From positions 12,594 to 76,593 of the forward strand of contig JBFGKE010000014.1 in assembly GCA_041576815.1 (NCBI GenBank): a DNA stretch of 64,000 nucleotides. The letters are read 5' to 3'. Made by a program: the position numbers and the translations under genes. This stretch comes from SG8-38 sp041576815 (GTDB taxonomy: Bacteria > Myxococcota_A > Polyangia > Polyangiales > Houyiibacteriaceae). The notes beneath the pieces are model-generated. The model saw only the letters and a program-made list of their open reading frames with translations. It did not search any database and was not told the DNA's origin. Below are positions 50,451 through 58,660 of this stretch, in pieces (the first letter of the stretch is position 1; each line of letters opens with the position of its first letter).

Positions 50451-52073
50451 ATGAGCAGCCCGACGCCACTCGTTGTCGAAGACGTGGACGGCATGCGCTG
50501 GGATGACGAGGCCGACCTGGTCGTCGTCGGCATGGGCGCCGCGGGGCTGACGGCGGCGGTGGAGGCTCGCGAGCGCGGCGCTGACGTCCTCGTGCTGGAC
50601 CGGTTCGGGGGCGGAGGCGCAACCGCGATTAGCGGGGGCGTTTTTTATGCCGGCGGCGGCACGCACATCCAGGAAGAGGCGGGCGTCGAGGATACCGTGG
50701 AGAACATGTACCGCTACCTGTCGATGGAGGTGCAAGACGCGGTTTCCGAAGAAACCCTGCGGCGCTTCTGCGAAACGAGCGCGGAAAACGTCAAGTGGCT
50801 CGCCGACCGAGGTGTTCCGTTCTTCGGGAACCTCTGCCCGGACAAGACGTCATATCCCACGAACGAGTTCCACCTGTACTACTCCGGCAACGAAACGGTT
50901 CCTCCGTACAATAAGAGGGCCACGCCGGCGGCACGCGGTCATCGTGTCGATGGGGGTGCGTTTCCAGGGGCCAACCTCGTCGAGCCGCTTCGTAGGGTTG
51001 CGATGGACTTAGGGGTCGAGGTTCGGCTTCAATCTCGAGTCAGTCGGCTGATCGTCGGTCTGTCAGGTCGGGTCGTGGGTGTGGAATACCAGCAGCTCAC
51101 ATCGACGTTCTGGCGGGTGCTTCACCGGTGGCTGCACGGCTGGGACACCGAGCTCGCGAAGGTGGCCCCGAAGGCCGCCGCTCGCCTGCGGCGGGTTTGT
51201 AGCTCGATCGAGGCGAAGCGATCGTCTCCGAAGCGCGTACGCGCCCGTCGCGGGGTCGTGCTGTGCGCGGGCGGGTTCATCTTCAACCCCGAGATGGTCG
51301 CGGAGCACGTGCCTGATTTCGTTCTTGGCCTGGCCATCGGAACCGCGGGCGACGATGGGGTCGGCATTCGGCTCGGACAGGGCGTTGGAGGCAAGGTCGC
51401 GCAGATGCACCGGGCGTCGGCATGGCGTTTCCTCTACCCACCGAACGCATTCGCACAGGGGGTCCTCGTCAACGGGCGAGGTGAGCGGTTTGTGAACGAG
51501 CTCTGGTACGGCGCGAAGATCGGCGAGGCGATGGTCGAGCAGAACGACGGCATCGCAACTCTCATCATCGACGAGGATTTGAAAAAGCTCGCGCACGAGC
51601 AGTGCAAGCCGGGTCGGCTGCAGTGGTTTCAGCGCGGTGTTGCGCTGATGAACCTGTACTTCAACTGCAGGAAAGCAGACGACGTCGATGCTCTCGCGAC
51701 CATGCTCGACGTGCCGCGAGGAAATCTTCAGAAGACCCTCGACGACTATCGCGATGCGGCGCAGGGCAGGCGTGCGGACCGGTTCGAAAAGTCGGGCGAC
51801 AGCATTCATCCGATGAGGGACGGCCCCTTTTTCGCAATCGATTGCTCGCTCGGCTCGAAGCGTCACGTGTGCGCCGTGATGACCCTCGGCGGCCTCGCTG
51901 TCGACGAGCGAACCGGCCAGGTGTTGAGCGAAAACGGCGGAGTGGTGCCGGGCCTCTACGCGGCAGGCCGAAACGCCGTAGGCATCTGCTCCCGCCAGTA
52001 CGTCAGCGGCCTCTCGATCGCCGACTGCGTCTTCAGCGCCCGCCGCGCCGCCCACCACGCAACGACTAATTAG
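50451..52073 (+). CDS. 3-ketosteroid Delta4-dehydrogenase-like flavoprotein (Kst4D/TesI type)
   Basis: The product has 540 residues. The FAD site is LVVVGMGAAGLTAAVEARERGADVLVLDR (23-50). FGGGGATAISGGVFYAGGGT, NEFHLYYSGNETVPPY, RFVNELWYGAKIG, and AGRNAVGICSRQYVSGLSIADCVFS resemble Kst4D and TesI, which introduce the Delta4 double bond into 3-oxo-5alpha-steroids. KstD and fumarate-reductase-like relatives share the fold, so the exact reaction is provisional. The gene is divergent from a 3beta-HSD-like gene, matching a pair that would oxidise ring A of a sterol. Confidence 0.78.
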   Translation: MSSPTPLVVEDVDGMRWDDEADLVVVGMGAAGLTAAVEARERGADVLVLDRFGGGGATAISGGVFYAGGGTHIQEEAGVEDTVENMYRYLSMEVQDAVSEETLRRFCETSAENVKWLADRGVPFFGNLCPDKTSYPTNEFHLYYSGNETVPPYNKRATPAARGHRVDGGAFPGANLVEPLRRVAMDLGVEVRLQSRVSRLIVGLSGRVVGVEYQQLTSTFWRVLHRWLHGWDTELAKVAPKAAARLRRVCSSIEAKRSSPKRVRARRGVVLCAGGFIFNPEMVAEHVPDFVLGLAIGTAGDDGVGIRLGQGVGGKVAQMHRASAWRFLYPPNAFAQGVLVNGRGERFVNELWYGAKIGEAMVEQNDGIATLIIDEDLKKLAHEQCKPGRLQWFQRGVALMNLYFNCRKADDVDALATMLDVPRGNLQKTLDDYRDAAQGRRADRFEKSGDSIHPMRDGPFFAIDCSLGSKRHVCAVMTLGGLAVDERTGQVLSENGGVVPGLYAAGRNAVGICSRQYVSGLSIADCVFSARRAAHHATTN

Positions 52074-52075
52074 AT

Positions 52076-52095
52076 AGGGGACAGTCCCCTTTTTG
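52076..52095. repeat. GGGGACAGTCCCC palindrome after the Kst4D-like gene
   Basis: Core at 52078-52090, beginning five bases after the stop codon and followed by a T run (52091-52095). Same family as the elements at 4860, 46358 and 63966. Hairpin plus T run suits rho-independent termination. Confidence 0.75.
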
Positions 52096-52159
52096 GTGAA
52101 TTTCGGCTTTGAATGCCGGCTCTTGGGGCCCGTCTATCTAGAGACAAGGGGTTTTCACC

Positions 52160-52597
52160 ATGCGCTTTTCCATGACTTCACGCTTCACTTGGTTGGGGAT
52201 TGCTTTGCTCGCCCCCATGCTTTCCGGATGTATTTTCGTCGGGGATTTCGAGGATGTGTACGTTCCCCCGGGCCCGACGGCCATCACCTACGAAGTCTGT
52301 TATTCGAACATCGATTGCTTCGCGGGTGATTCTTGCGCAGAGCTCGCCGTACCGGCGGATCACTACACGGACTACGTCAACGCGATCTGTACGGTGGGCT
52401 GCTTCGACGACCTCGACTGCCCAGTTTCCGAGTTCAACGGCCTTCCGGGGGCTTGCCTCGACCACGTCATCCTCGGTGGCCCGTTCTCTTCGCGCATCTG
52501 TCTCGAGCGCTGTGAGATCGACGCGGATTGCGACGTTGTAGCGGGTTTCGGGTGCGGGTTCGTCGATGGAGATCGCCTCTGCATTCCGGTTCGTTGA
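52160..52597 (+). CDS. cysteine-rich lipoprotein, unknown
   Basis: The product has 145 residues with a lipoprotein signal (FTWLGIALLAPMLSGC, acylated Cys24). Twelve further Cys occur, in a repeated pattern of Cys-x5-Cys-type pairs and two FDD/DAD-type Asp-Cys steps (CFDDLDC and CEIDADC), which suggests disulfide-knotted modules or Ca-binding loops. Myxobacteria have many such secreted proteins of unknown role. ATG 52160 has AAGGGG upstream; an ATG at 52172 is possible. Confidence 0.7.
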   Translation: MRFSMTSRFTWLGIALLAPMLSGCIFVGDFEDVYVPPGPTAITYEVCYSNIDCFAGDSCAELAVPADHYTDYVNAICTVGCFDDLDCPVSEFNGLPGACLDHVILGGPFSSRICLERCEIDADCDVVAGFGCGFVDGDRLCIPVR

Positions 52598-52654
52598 GGC
52601 TGGAACGAATGCCTGAAATTCCGTATTCTGGCGGCACGCGCGAGGAGGTGCCCC

Positions 52655-52921
52655 ATGAGCGCGGCAAAGTCATTCAACGTAGAAATCCATGTGGTCGAAG
52701 ATGGCCCGACGACGGACGCGAGGGCTAGCATCACGATCGGCGGCGAGCAGATCTCGGCGACGGGCCGAGCCCGCCGTAACCCGGACGATCCCGATCGACC
52801 GATGATCGGCGACGAGCTCGCGATCGCGCGATCGCTCGTCGTGCTGGCGCGGGAGCTCGGCAAGAAGGTGGATGAAGGCATTGCGGCCTACGAGGGCCAC
52901 GAGGTTCACATCCAGCTCTAG
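52655..52921 (+). CDS. DUF1876 (dsRBD-like fold) protein
   Basis: The product has 88 residues with GAGGAGG before the ATG. FNVEIHVVEDGPTTDARASI followed by ISATGRARRNPDDPDRPMIGDELAIARSLVVLARELG matches the DUF1876 pattern closely. Members are small cytosolic proteins of unknown function, common in actinobacteria and some Myxococcota. It stands alone between two lipoprotein/SDR genes. Confidence 0.82.
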   Translation: MSAAKSFNVEIHVVEDGPTTDARASITIGGEQISATGRARRNPDDPDRPMIGDELAIARSLVVLARELGKKVDEGIAAYEGHEVHIQL

Positions 52922-52974
52922 AAGTCGCGGCCCCAAGAAGCGATGGCTGTGGTAGCGTTCCTCGCGGAGGACGC

Positions 52975-53634
52975 GTGGCACGATTTCTCATCACCGGCGC
53001 GAACCGGGGCATCGGTCTCGAGCTCAGCAGGCAGCTCACCGCGCGTGGCGATGAGGTCATCGCGCTCTGCCGAAGGCCGAGTGAAGAGCTGGTCGCACTC
53101 GGCGTCGAGGTGTTCGACGGCGTCGACGTCACCGATCCGACGGCTCTCGGTGCGGTGTCCGACGGCCTCAGGACCACCCCGATCGACGTGCTGGTCAACA
53201 ACGCCGGCATCTTCACCCACGAATCCTTCGACGACCTCGATTTCGCACAGATCCGAGCGAATTTCGAAGTCAACGCCCTCGGCGCGCTCCGAGTCACCTC
53301 GGTGTTTCACGAGCACCTTCGTCGGGGCTCGAAAGTGATTCTGATCACCAGTCGCATGGGCTCGATCGGCGACAACGGCTCCGGTAGCTACTACGGCTAT
53401 CGGATGTCGAAGGCGGCGCTCAACATGGCGGGAGTGAACCTCGCCCACGACCTTCGCAGAGATGGCATCGCGGTCGCGATTCTTCATCCGGGCATGGTCG
53501 CGACGTCGATGACCGGGCACAGCGGAATCCCGGTGGAGGAGTCGGCGAACGGGTTGATCGCGCGCATCGACGAGCTCCAACTCGAGGACTCGGGCGGCTT
53601 CTGGCATGCCGACGGGCAGCGACTTCCTTGGTGA
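52975..53634 (+). CDS. short-chain dehydrogenase/reductase
   Basis: The product has 219 residues from GTG 52975 with GGAGG eight bases upstream. ITGANRGIGLEL (Rossmann), NNAGIF, LITSRMGSIGDNGSGSYYGYRMSKAA (Ser then YxxxK) and PGMVATSMTGHSG identify a classical SDR. Its C-terminal end (DSGGFWHADGQRLPW) is typical of carbonyl reductase/CsgA-like SDRs. Its stop overlaps an in-frame start of the zincin gene. Confidence 0.87.
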   Translation: MARFLITGANRGIGLELSRQLTARGDEVIALCRRPSEELVALGVEVFDGVDVTDPTALGAVSDGLRTTPIDVLVNNAGIFTHESFDDLDFAQIRANFEVNALGALRVTSVFHEHLRRGSKVILITSRMGSIGDNGSGSYYGYRMSKAALNMAGVNLAHDLRRDGIAVAILHPGMVATSMTGHSGIPVEESANGLIARIDELQLEDSGGFWHADGQRLPW

Positions 53635-54694
53635 GGTTGTTGTCCGGCGAAGTGAGATCCGGCAAGCTGCGCGGACTGTGCACGTCGATTGGGAAAACCT
53701 GCCCACCGAAGAGCTTCTGGACGTGCGCCTCCGCGAGCTCGGCCTGACGATCGGCGGCACCTGGCTCGAGGACTGCGTCGAACGGCTCCGTGAAGAGCTC
53801 GACGAGGCCGGTCTCCACAGGTTTCGCCCTCACACGTGGCTGAGCGACGAGTGGTGCTCACCCGACGGCATTCCCGGCATCGGTATCCCATTTTATTTGG
53901 CGCACCCGCGGCTGATCCGGCTCGAGCGGCAAATGATGTTCGAAGTCGAGGGCGGAACCCGGATGGAGTGCATGCGCCTCTTGCGACACGAGGCTGGCCA
54001 TGCGCTTCAGCACGCGTACAACCTGCAGCGGCGAAAGCGCTGGCAGCAAGCCTTCGGTCGTGCATCCGAGCCCTACCCCGATTTCTACCGACCCAACCCT
54101 CTGAGCAGGGGATTCGTCGAGCACCTGGACGGCTGGTACGCGCAGGCCCACCCGGTCGAGGACTTCGCCGAGACGTTCGCGGTGTGGCTCGCGCCGCGCT
54201 CCAATTGGCGAAAGCGGTACGAGCACTCCGACGCCCTCGACAAGCTCGAGTACATCGACGAGCTGGTTGCGGACCTGTCCGACAAGAAGCCTCTGGTCAA
54301 CTCGCGTGCACGCCCGTACTCGCTTCCACAGCTTCGCCACACGCTGCGCCGTCACTACGAGCGCCGCCAGGAGCACTACAGCCCCGGGTTCAGCGACGAA
54401 TATGACCGAGACCTTCTCAAGATCTTCGGTGACTCTCCGCGCTATCGAAACAACGAAACGGCCGCATCGTTTTTGCGCCGAAATCGCCGACAGATTCGCG
54501 AGCAAATCTCGCTTTTCACCGGCGAATATCAGTTCACCGTGGACCAGGTGCTCCGTGATATCATCGGGCGGTGTCGCGAGCTCCGGCTCCGGCTCACCAA
54601 GGGGGAGCGTCAGACGAAGCTCGACTTTGCCATCATGTTGACGGTGCATACCGTGCACCTTCTGCACCGGCGAGATACATGGCATCCACTCTAA
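53606..54694 (+). CDS. putative zinc metallopeptidase (HEAGH zincin)
   Basis: The longest start gives 362 residues; GTG 53678 (338 residues) is equally likely because the first 24 residues look non-homologous. HEAGHALQH at 128-136 has the HExxHxxxH zinc motif, with PVEDFAETFAVWL as a possible third ligand region. There is no signal peptide. RHTLRRHYERRQ and NRRQIREQISLF indicate a helical, nucleic-acid- or protein-binding C-terminus. It overlaps the ATP-grasp gene by 16 bp. In Myxococcota such a peptidase is often paired with this ATP-grasp enzyme, so they may share a substrate. Confidence 0.78.
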   Translation: MPTGSDFLGEVVVRRSEIRQAARTVHVDWENLPTEELLDVRLRELGLTIGGTWLEDCVERLREELDEAGLHRFRPHTWLSDEWCSPDGIPGIGIPFYLAHPRLIRLERQMMFEVEGGTRMECMRLLRHEAGHALQHAYNLQRRKRWQQAFGRASEPYPDFYRPNPLSRGFVEHLDGWYAQAHPVEDFAETFAVWLAPRSNWRKRYEHSDALDKLEYIDELVADLSDKKPLVNSRARPYSLPQLRHTLRRHYERRQEHYSPGFSDEYDRDLLKIFGDSPRYRNNETAASFLRRNRRQIREQISLFTGEYQFTVDQVLRDIIGRCRELRLRLTKGERQTKLDFAIMLTVHTVHLLHRRDTWHPL

Positions 54695-55710
54695 AGCGTC
54701 GGCGAATCATCGTTCTGGTGCACGAGAGCCTCATCCCCCCGGAAGACATCAGCCAGCTCACGCCGACCGAAATCGAGCCGTTTAAAACCGAGTTCGACGT
54801 GCGCGAGGGTCTTCTATCCCTCGGCCACGAGGTACTGATGGTCGGGTTGAGCGACGAGCTCGCGCCGCTTCGAACCGCCATCGAGGAGCTCAAGCCCCAC
54901 GTCGTCTTCAACTTGCTCGAGGAGTTCGGCGGCGAGGCGAGCTTCGATGCGCACGTCGTCGGGTACCTCGAGCTTCAGCGAACACCCTACACCGGGTGCA
55001 ATCCGCGCGGGCTCTTCCTCGCTCGCGACAAGGCGCTCTCGAAGAAGGTGCTTACGTATCACCGCATCCAGGTGCCGCAATTTCGCGTCTTTCCACGCTA
55101 CCGGAAGATCAGGCGACCGAAGAAGCTCGAGTTCCCGCTCATCGTCAAGTCACTCATCGAAGAGGGCAGCTACGGAATCGCGCAGGCATCGGTGGTGAAC
55201 AACGACAGCGCCCTCGAAGAACGCGTGTCGTTCATCCACGAAAAGATCCTCACCGATGCCGTCGTCGAACAATACATCCCGGGACGCGAGCTCTACGTCT
55301 CCGTGCTCGGAAACCACCGGCTCCAGGTCCTCCCGACGTGGGAGATCTTTCTCGATAAGCTGCCCGAGGACGCGCCGAAGATCGCCACCAGCAAAGTGAA
55401 ATGGAACCTCGAGTACCAAGAGAAGTACGGCGTTCGGATCGGGCGGGCCAAAGGTCTCTCCGAAGACATGGAGCGCAGAATCGCGACGCTCTCGCGGCGC
55501 ATCTGCCGACGCCTCGGTACCGATGGCTGCGTTCGGATCGACTTTCGCCTCCACGAGTCGGGTCAGCTCTACTTTCTCGAAGCAAATCCAAACCCGGACA
55601 TCGGTGAGGGCGAAGAGTTCGCGAGCGCTGCCAAGGCCAACGGAATCGGGTATGCAGCGCTGCTGCAGAAGATCGTCAACCTCGGCATTCGCCGCGCCGA
55701 GCACGGCTGA
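54679..55710 (+). CDS. ATP-grasp ligase (D-Ala-D-Ala ligase-like)
   Basis: The product has 343 residues from ATG 54679. PHVVFNLLEEFGGEASFDAH, TGCNPRGLFLARDKALSKKVL, IVKSLIEEGSYGIAQASVV and LYFLEANPNPDIGEGEE (Mg ligands Glu, Asn) define an ATP-grasp fold of the Ddl type. Ligase partners cannot be read. The coupling to a zincin, and lack of mur or ddl genes nearby, argue against peptidoglycan and for a peptide or amino-acid ligation specific to this locus. Confidence 0.85.
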   Translation: MASTLKRRRIIVLVHESLIPPEDISQLTPTEIEPFKTEFDVREGLLSLGHEVLMVGLSDELAPLRTAIEELKPHVVFNLLEEFGGEASFDAHVVGYLELQRTPYTGCNPRGLFLARDKALSKKVLTYHRIQVPQFRVFPRYRKIRRPKKLEFPLIVKSLIEEGSYGIAQASVVNNDSALEERVSFIHEKILTDAVVEQYIPGRELYVSVLGNHRLQVLPTWEIFLDKLPEDAPKIATSKVKWNLEYQEKYGVRIGRAKGLSEDMERRIATLSRRICRRLGTDGCVRIDFRLHESGQLYFLEANPNPDIGEGEEFASAAKANGIGYAALLQKIVNLGIRRAEHG

Positions 55711-55720
55711 GCGCTGCGCC

Positions 55721-56197
55721 TCAGTTGCTCATGTCGTGCAGGTAGGACCGGAAGCAGTCGAGCTCGTCGTTGCTCCATGCGGGGGCGAGGATCGGCATCC
55801 GCTCGCCCGAGCCGGGATCACTCGTGAGCTTCGTCAGGATGTTGCTGCAGTCCGGGTCGAAGCCGTCGACGATCAGGTCGCCGTTGGTTGCCAAAGTCGA
55901 CGAGAGCGGAGCCAACGCGCTCTGCACGGAAGGGCCCGCTAGATCGATCTCGAAGGTCGCTGCGTTCATCCCATGACAGCCATCAGCCGTGCAGCCTTCG
56001 AGCTTGGTGCGAAGCGCCGAATCGTCGCTCATCGAGTAGCCGGTGAGCCCGCATGAAACGGCCGGGACCTCGGGATTCTCGCAGTAGACGAGGTTGCGAA
56101 GCCGGGGCTCGGAGGTGGCGTCCTCGCCGCAGGCGACGAGCAGGGCCCCAAAGGCCAGAAGAAGAAACCGCATCGAGCGCTTGGATGTGTAAGCCAT
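55721..56197 (-). CDS. predicted lipoprotein with degenerate CX4CH motif
   Basis: The product has 158 residues with lipobox LVAC (Cys23). GCTADGCHG contains a CX4CH motif (Cys69, Cys74, His75), a variant of the CxxCH heme site seen in secreted cytochrome-like lipoproteins of Myxococcota and Planctomycetes. C-terminal CFRSYLHDM may close a cytochrome-like helix. It is divergent from the CxxCH/Gly-Met protein across an A+T-rich gap (56198-56448) that likely holds both promoters; no clear -10/-35 was fixed. Confidence 0.65.
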   Translation of the reverse strand: MAYTSKRSMRFLLLAFGALLVACGEDATSEPRLRNLVYCENPEVPAVSCGLTGYSMSDDSALRTKLEGCTADGCHGMNAATFEIDLAGPSVQSALAPLSSTLATNGDLIVDGFDPDCSNILTKLTSDPGSGERMPILAPAWSNDELDCFRSYLHDMSN

Positions 56198-56448
56198 GTT
56201 TTCCTGATCACTCCTGTTAGAAATTTCTGCCTAGGGTCTAAATAATGGGTAAAAACAACAACGTTTCCAAAAGAAAATTTCAGGCGGACTTTTTCCCTGA
56301 AATTCTCGCATGCTGCGAAGCGAGCGCAAGGTAGCTCACTCAATAAATTAACTCTAAAGGATTATAAACTGCCGGTATGAGAGTGTGGGACGCCAAATTT
56401 TTAGTCCTGCAGGGTGTTTTTTCGCATGTTAGGCTGTCAGCTGTGCAG

Positions 56449-58647
56449 ATGAGTTACCGGTGTATCAATGGCAACCTAAAGGGTGGGTTTTTCCTCCTGG
56501 TGCTCGGCGCGGCGCTTACCGTCTCCGGCTGCAAGGAAGATCCGACGCTCTTTGGCGGCTGCTCGACCAACAACATCAACGCGTGTCCGCAGTCGGATGG
56601 GTTTGAAAACCCGTACGAAGGGCAGCTCGAGCTGCTCACGTGGAACGAGACGCTTCGAAAGGCGAGCCTCGAGCTCACCGGTAGGCTCCCGACCCCGCGA
56701 CAGCAGCAGATCACCGAGCAGAATGGCCAGCTCGGGCTCGAGGCGTCGCTTGCAGAGATGATGAGGACGCCGGCGTTCTACGACCGGATGATGGAGCTCT
56801 ACAACGACCATTTCCTCACCGACAAGTACCTCGGGCGAGAGAATGCGATCGAGCTTCTCGATGAAGAGCGGTGGCCGAACCTGCGATGGTTCGAGACCAA
56901 GTTTCCGGACGACGACGAGACGGCGCGAGTCACCAACGACTCGCTTGCGAGGGAGCCGCTGGAGCTCATCGCGAACGTGATTCGCAAAGAGGTGCCTTTC
57001 ACGGAGATCTTGACCGCGAATTACACCATGGCCAACGGCTTCTCGCAGCTTTCCTTGGTGGGGCTGCCCGACATCCCGCTGGGGCTCGGTGAAGACCCGA
57101 TGGGCTTCCGCGAGATCGAGGTTCCAGGCATTCCGCACGCGGGCATTCTGACCTCGGCGATGTTCCTCAATCGATTTCCGACGAGTGACACCAACATCAA
57201 CCGTCACCGCTCCCGAATGGCCTACTGGTTCTTTCTCGACATCGACATCAACAAGTTCGGAAGTCGTCCCGTCGATGCAAGCAGTGACTTCGGCGAAAAT
57301 CCGACGCTCAACAATCCTGACTGCACGGTGTGCCATACGACGATGGATCCCGTTGCAGGTCTATTCATGAATTGGAACGAGAGCGGCGAATATAGCGGCG
57401 AAGGCGAGTGGTTCGGCCCCGACTACATTCTTCCCCCGGGCTTCAACGGCGAAGCGTTGCCGAACAGCAACCGCCGAAACGCGCTTCAGTGGTTTGCCCA
57501 AGAGGTCTCACGCAATCCGCGCTTCGCGCAAGCCACCGTGAAGACGGTGTTCCAGGGCATGACCGGCCAGGAGGTCCTCGACATCACGGTGCCGCAGGCG
57601 CCCCCGATGCAGGACCCGCCGATGGATCCGCCCCCGATGGGCGGCGGCGGCATGGGCGGCATGGGTGGCACGATGAGCGGCACCGGCGGCATGGGCGGCA
57701 TGGGCGGCGCTGGTGGCGTGGGCGGCGCGGCCGGCATGGGCGGCGTCGGTGGCATGGGCGCCGGCGGCATGGGCGGCACCCCGCCTCCACCTCCGCCTCC
57801 CCCACCCCCACCGCTTCCCGAGGAAGATCCGATGATCGACCCGGACGTGCATCCTGCGCTCGAGCGTGCATACAACCTCCAGCAGCAGATCCTGCGCACG
57901 ATTCAGCAGCGCTTCATCGATAGCGACTACAACTTCAAGCTCCTCGTCCGGGAGATCGTGCTGAGCCCCTACTTCCGGGCCAAGAACGCGGCCCCGCTCA
58001 CCAGCGATTTGGAGATCGAGCTCTCGACCTTCGGAACGGCGCGCTTACTCACGCCAGAGCACTTGTCGCGCAAGATCGAGGCCACCACCGGCGTGCGGTG
58101 GCGACGAGACCCGAATCGCGACGACTACCTCCTCGATCAGTACCGCATCTTCTACGGCGGCATCGATTCGGATCTGGTGACGCAGCGCGTGACCGAGCCC
58201 AACGGCGTCATGGCGAGCCTCGCGCAGCGCATGGCCTACGAGGTGGCTTGCTTCGCGGTGCCCTACGACTTCTCGAAGCCGCGAGACGAACGGGTCATGT
58301 TCCCGAACATCGACCAAGGGACGCCCGTCGACGGCTCGGATGCCACCCGCGAGGCGGTTCGGCATTTACACCTACAGCTCCTCGGCGAAGACCTTCCGAT
58401 TTCGGACCCGGAAATCGATGCCACGATGGCGGTCTTGACCGAGACGCACATGCTGGGAAGCCAGGGCCTTGGCAACGGCTCCGTCTCCGAAGAGCTCGCG
58501 GGCCCATGCAGGCTTTTCGATGACCGAATCACCGGCGCCGACCTGCCTCAGTCGCGCGTCATCAACCGTGACAGCAACTACAACATCCGCGCCTGGATGG
58601 CTGCAGTCAGTTACCTGCTGTCCGATTACCGCTACCTGTACGAGTGA
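56449..58647 (+). CDS. planctomycete-cytochrome-like lipoprotein with Gly/Met-rich linker
   Basis: From ATG 56449 (signal GFFLLVLGAALTVSGC) the product has 732 residues; an in-frame ATG at 56377 lies further upstream. LRKASLELTGRLPTPRQQQ is DUF1549-like; NPDCTVCHTTMDPVAGLF (CxxCH, residues 292-296) is a heme site of the DUF1588 kind. Between about 397 and 445 lies a low-complexity linker of GGMGGM repeats followed by a run of prolines, before a helical C-terminal part. These proteins sit with DUF1501 partners, as here, and are probably surface-exposed. Function is unproven. Confidence 0.78.
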   Translation: MSYRCINGNLKGGFFLLVLGAALTVSGCKEDPTLFGGCSTNNINACPQSDGFENPYEGQLELLTWNETLRKASLELTGRLPTPRQQQITEQNGQLGLEASLAEMMRTPAFYDRMMELYNDHFLTDKYLGRENAIELLDEERWPNLRWFETKFPDDDETARVTNDSLAREPLELIANVIRKEVPFTEILTANYTMANGFSQLSLVGLPDIPLGLGEDPMGFREIEVPGIPHAGILTSAMFLNRFPTSDTNINRHRSRMAYWFFLDIDINKFGSRPVDASSDFGENPTLNNPDCTVCHTTMDPVAGLFMNWNESGEYSGEGEWFGPDYILPPGFNGEALPNSNRRNALQWFAQEVSRNPRFAQATVKTVFQGMTGQEVLDITVPQAPPMQDPPMDPPPMGGGGMGGMGGTMSGTGGMGGMGGAGGVGGAAGMGGVGGMGAGGMGGTPPPPPPPPPPPLPEEDPMIDPDVHPALERAYNLQQQILRTIQQRFIDSDYNFKLLVREIVLSPYFRAKNAAPLTSDLEIELSTFGTARLLTPEHLSRKIEATTGVRWRRDPNRDDYLLDQYRIFYGGIDSDLVTQRVTEPNGVMASLAQRMAYEVACFAVPYDFSKPRDERVMFPNIDQGTPVDGSDATREAVRHLHLQLLGEDLPISDPEIDATMAVLTETHMLGSQGLGNGSVSEELAGPCRLFDDRITGADLPQSRVINRDSNYNIRAWMAAVSYLLSDYRYLYE
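57637..57820. repeat. in-gene Gly/Met (GGMGGM) and poly-Pro coding repeat
   Basis: Tandem GGC-GGC-ATG units run from 57637 to about 57780, then a run of CCN codons to about 57820. It lies in frame inside the CxxCH lipoprotein gene and encodes a flexible linker. The repeats vary by codon, so the tract is old or under selection for amino-acid content. Confidence 0.8.
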
Positions 58648-58660
58648 GGGAGGACTAGCT

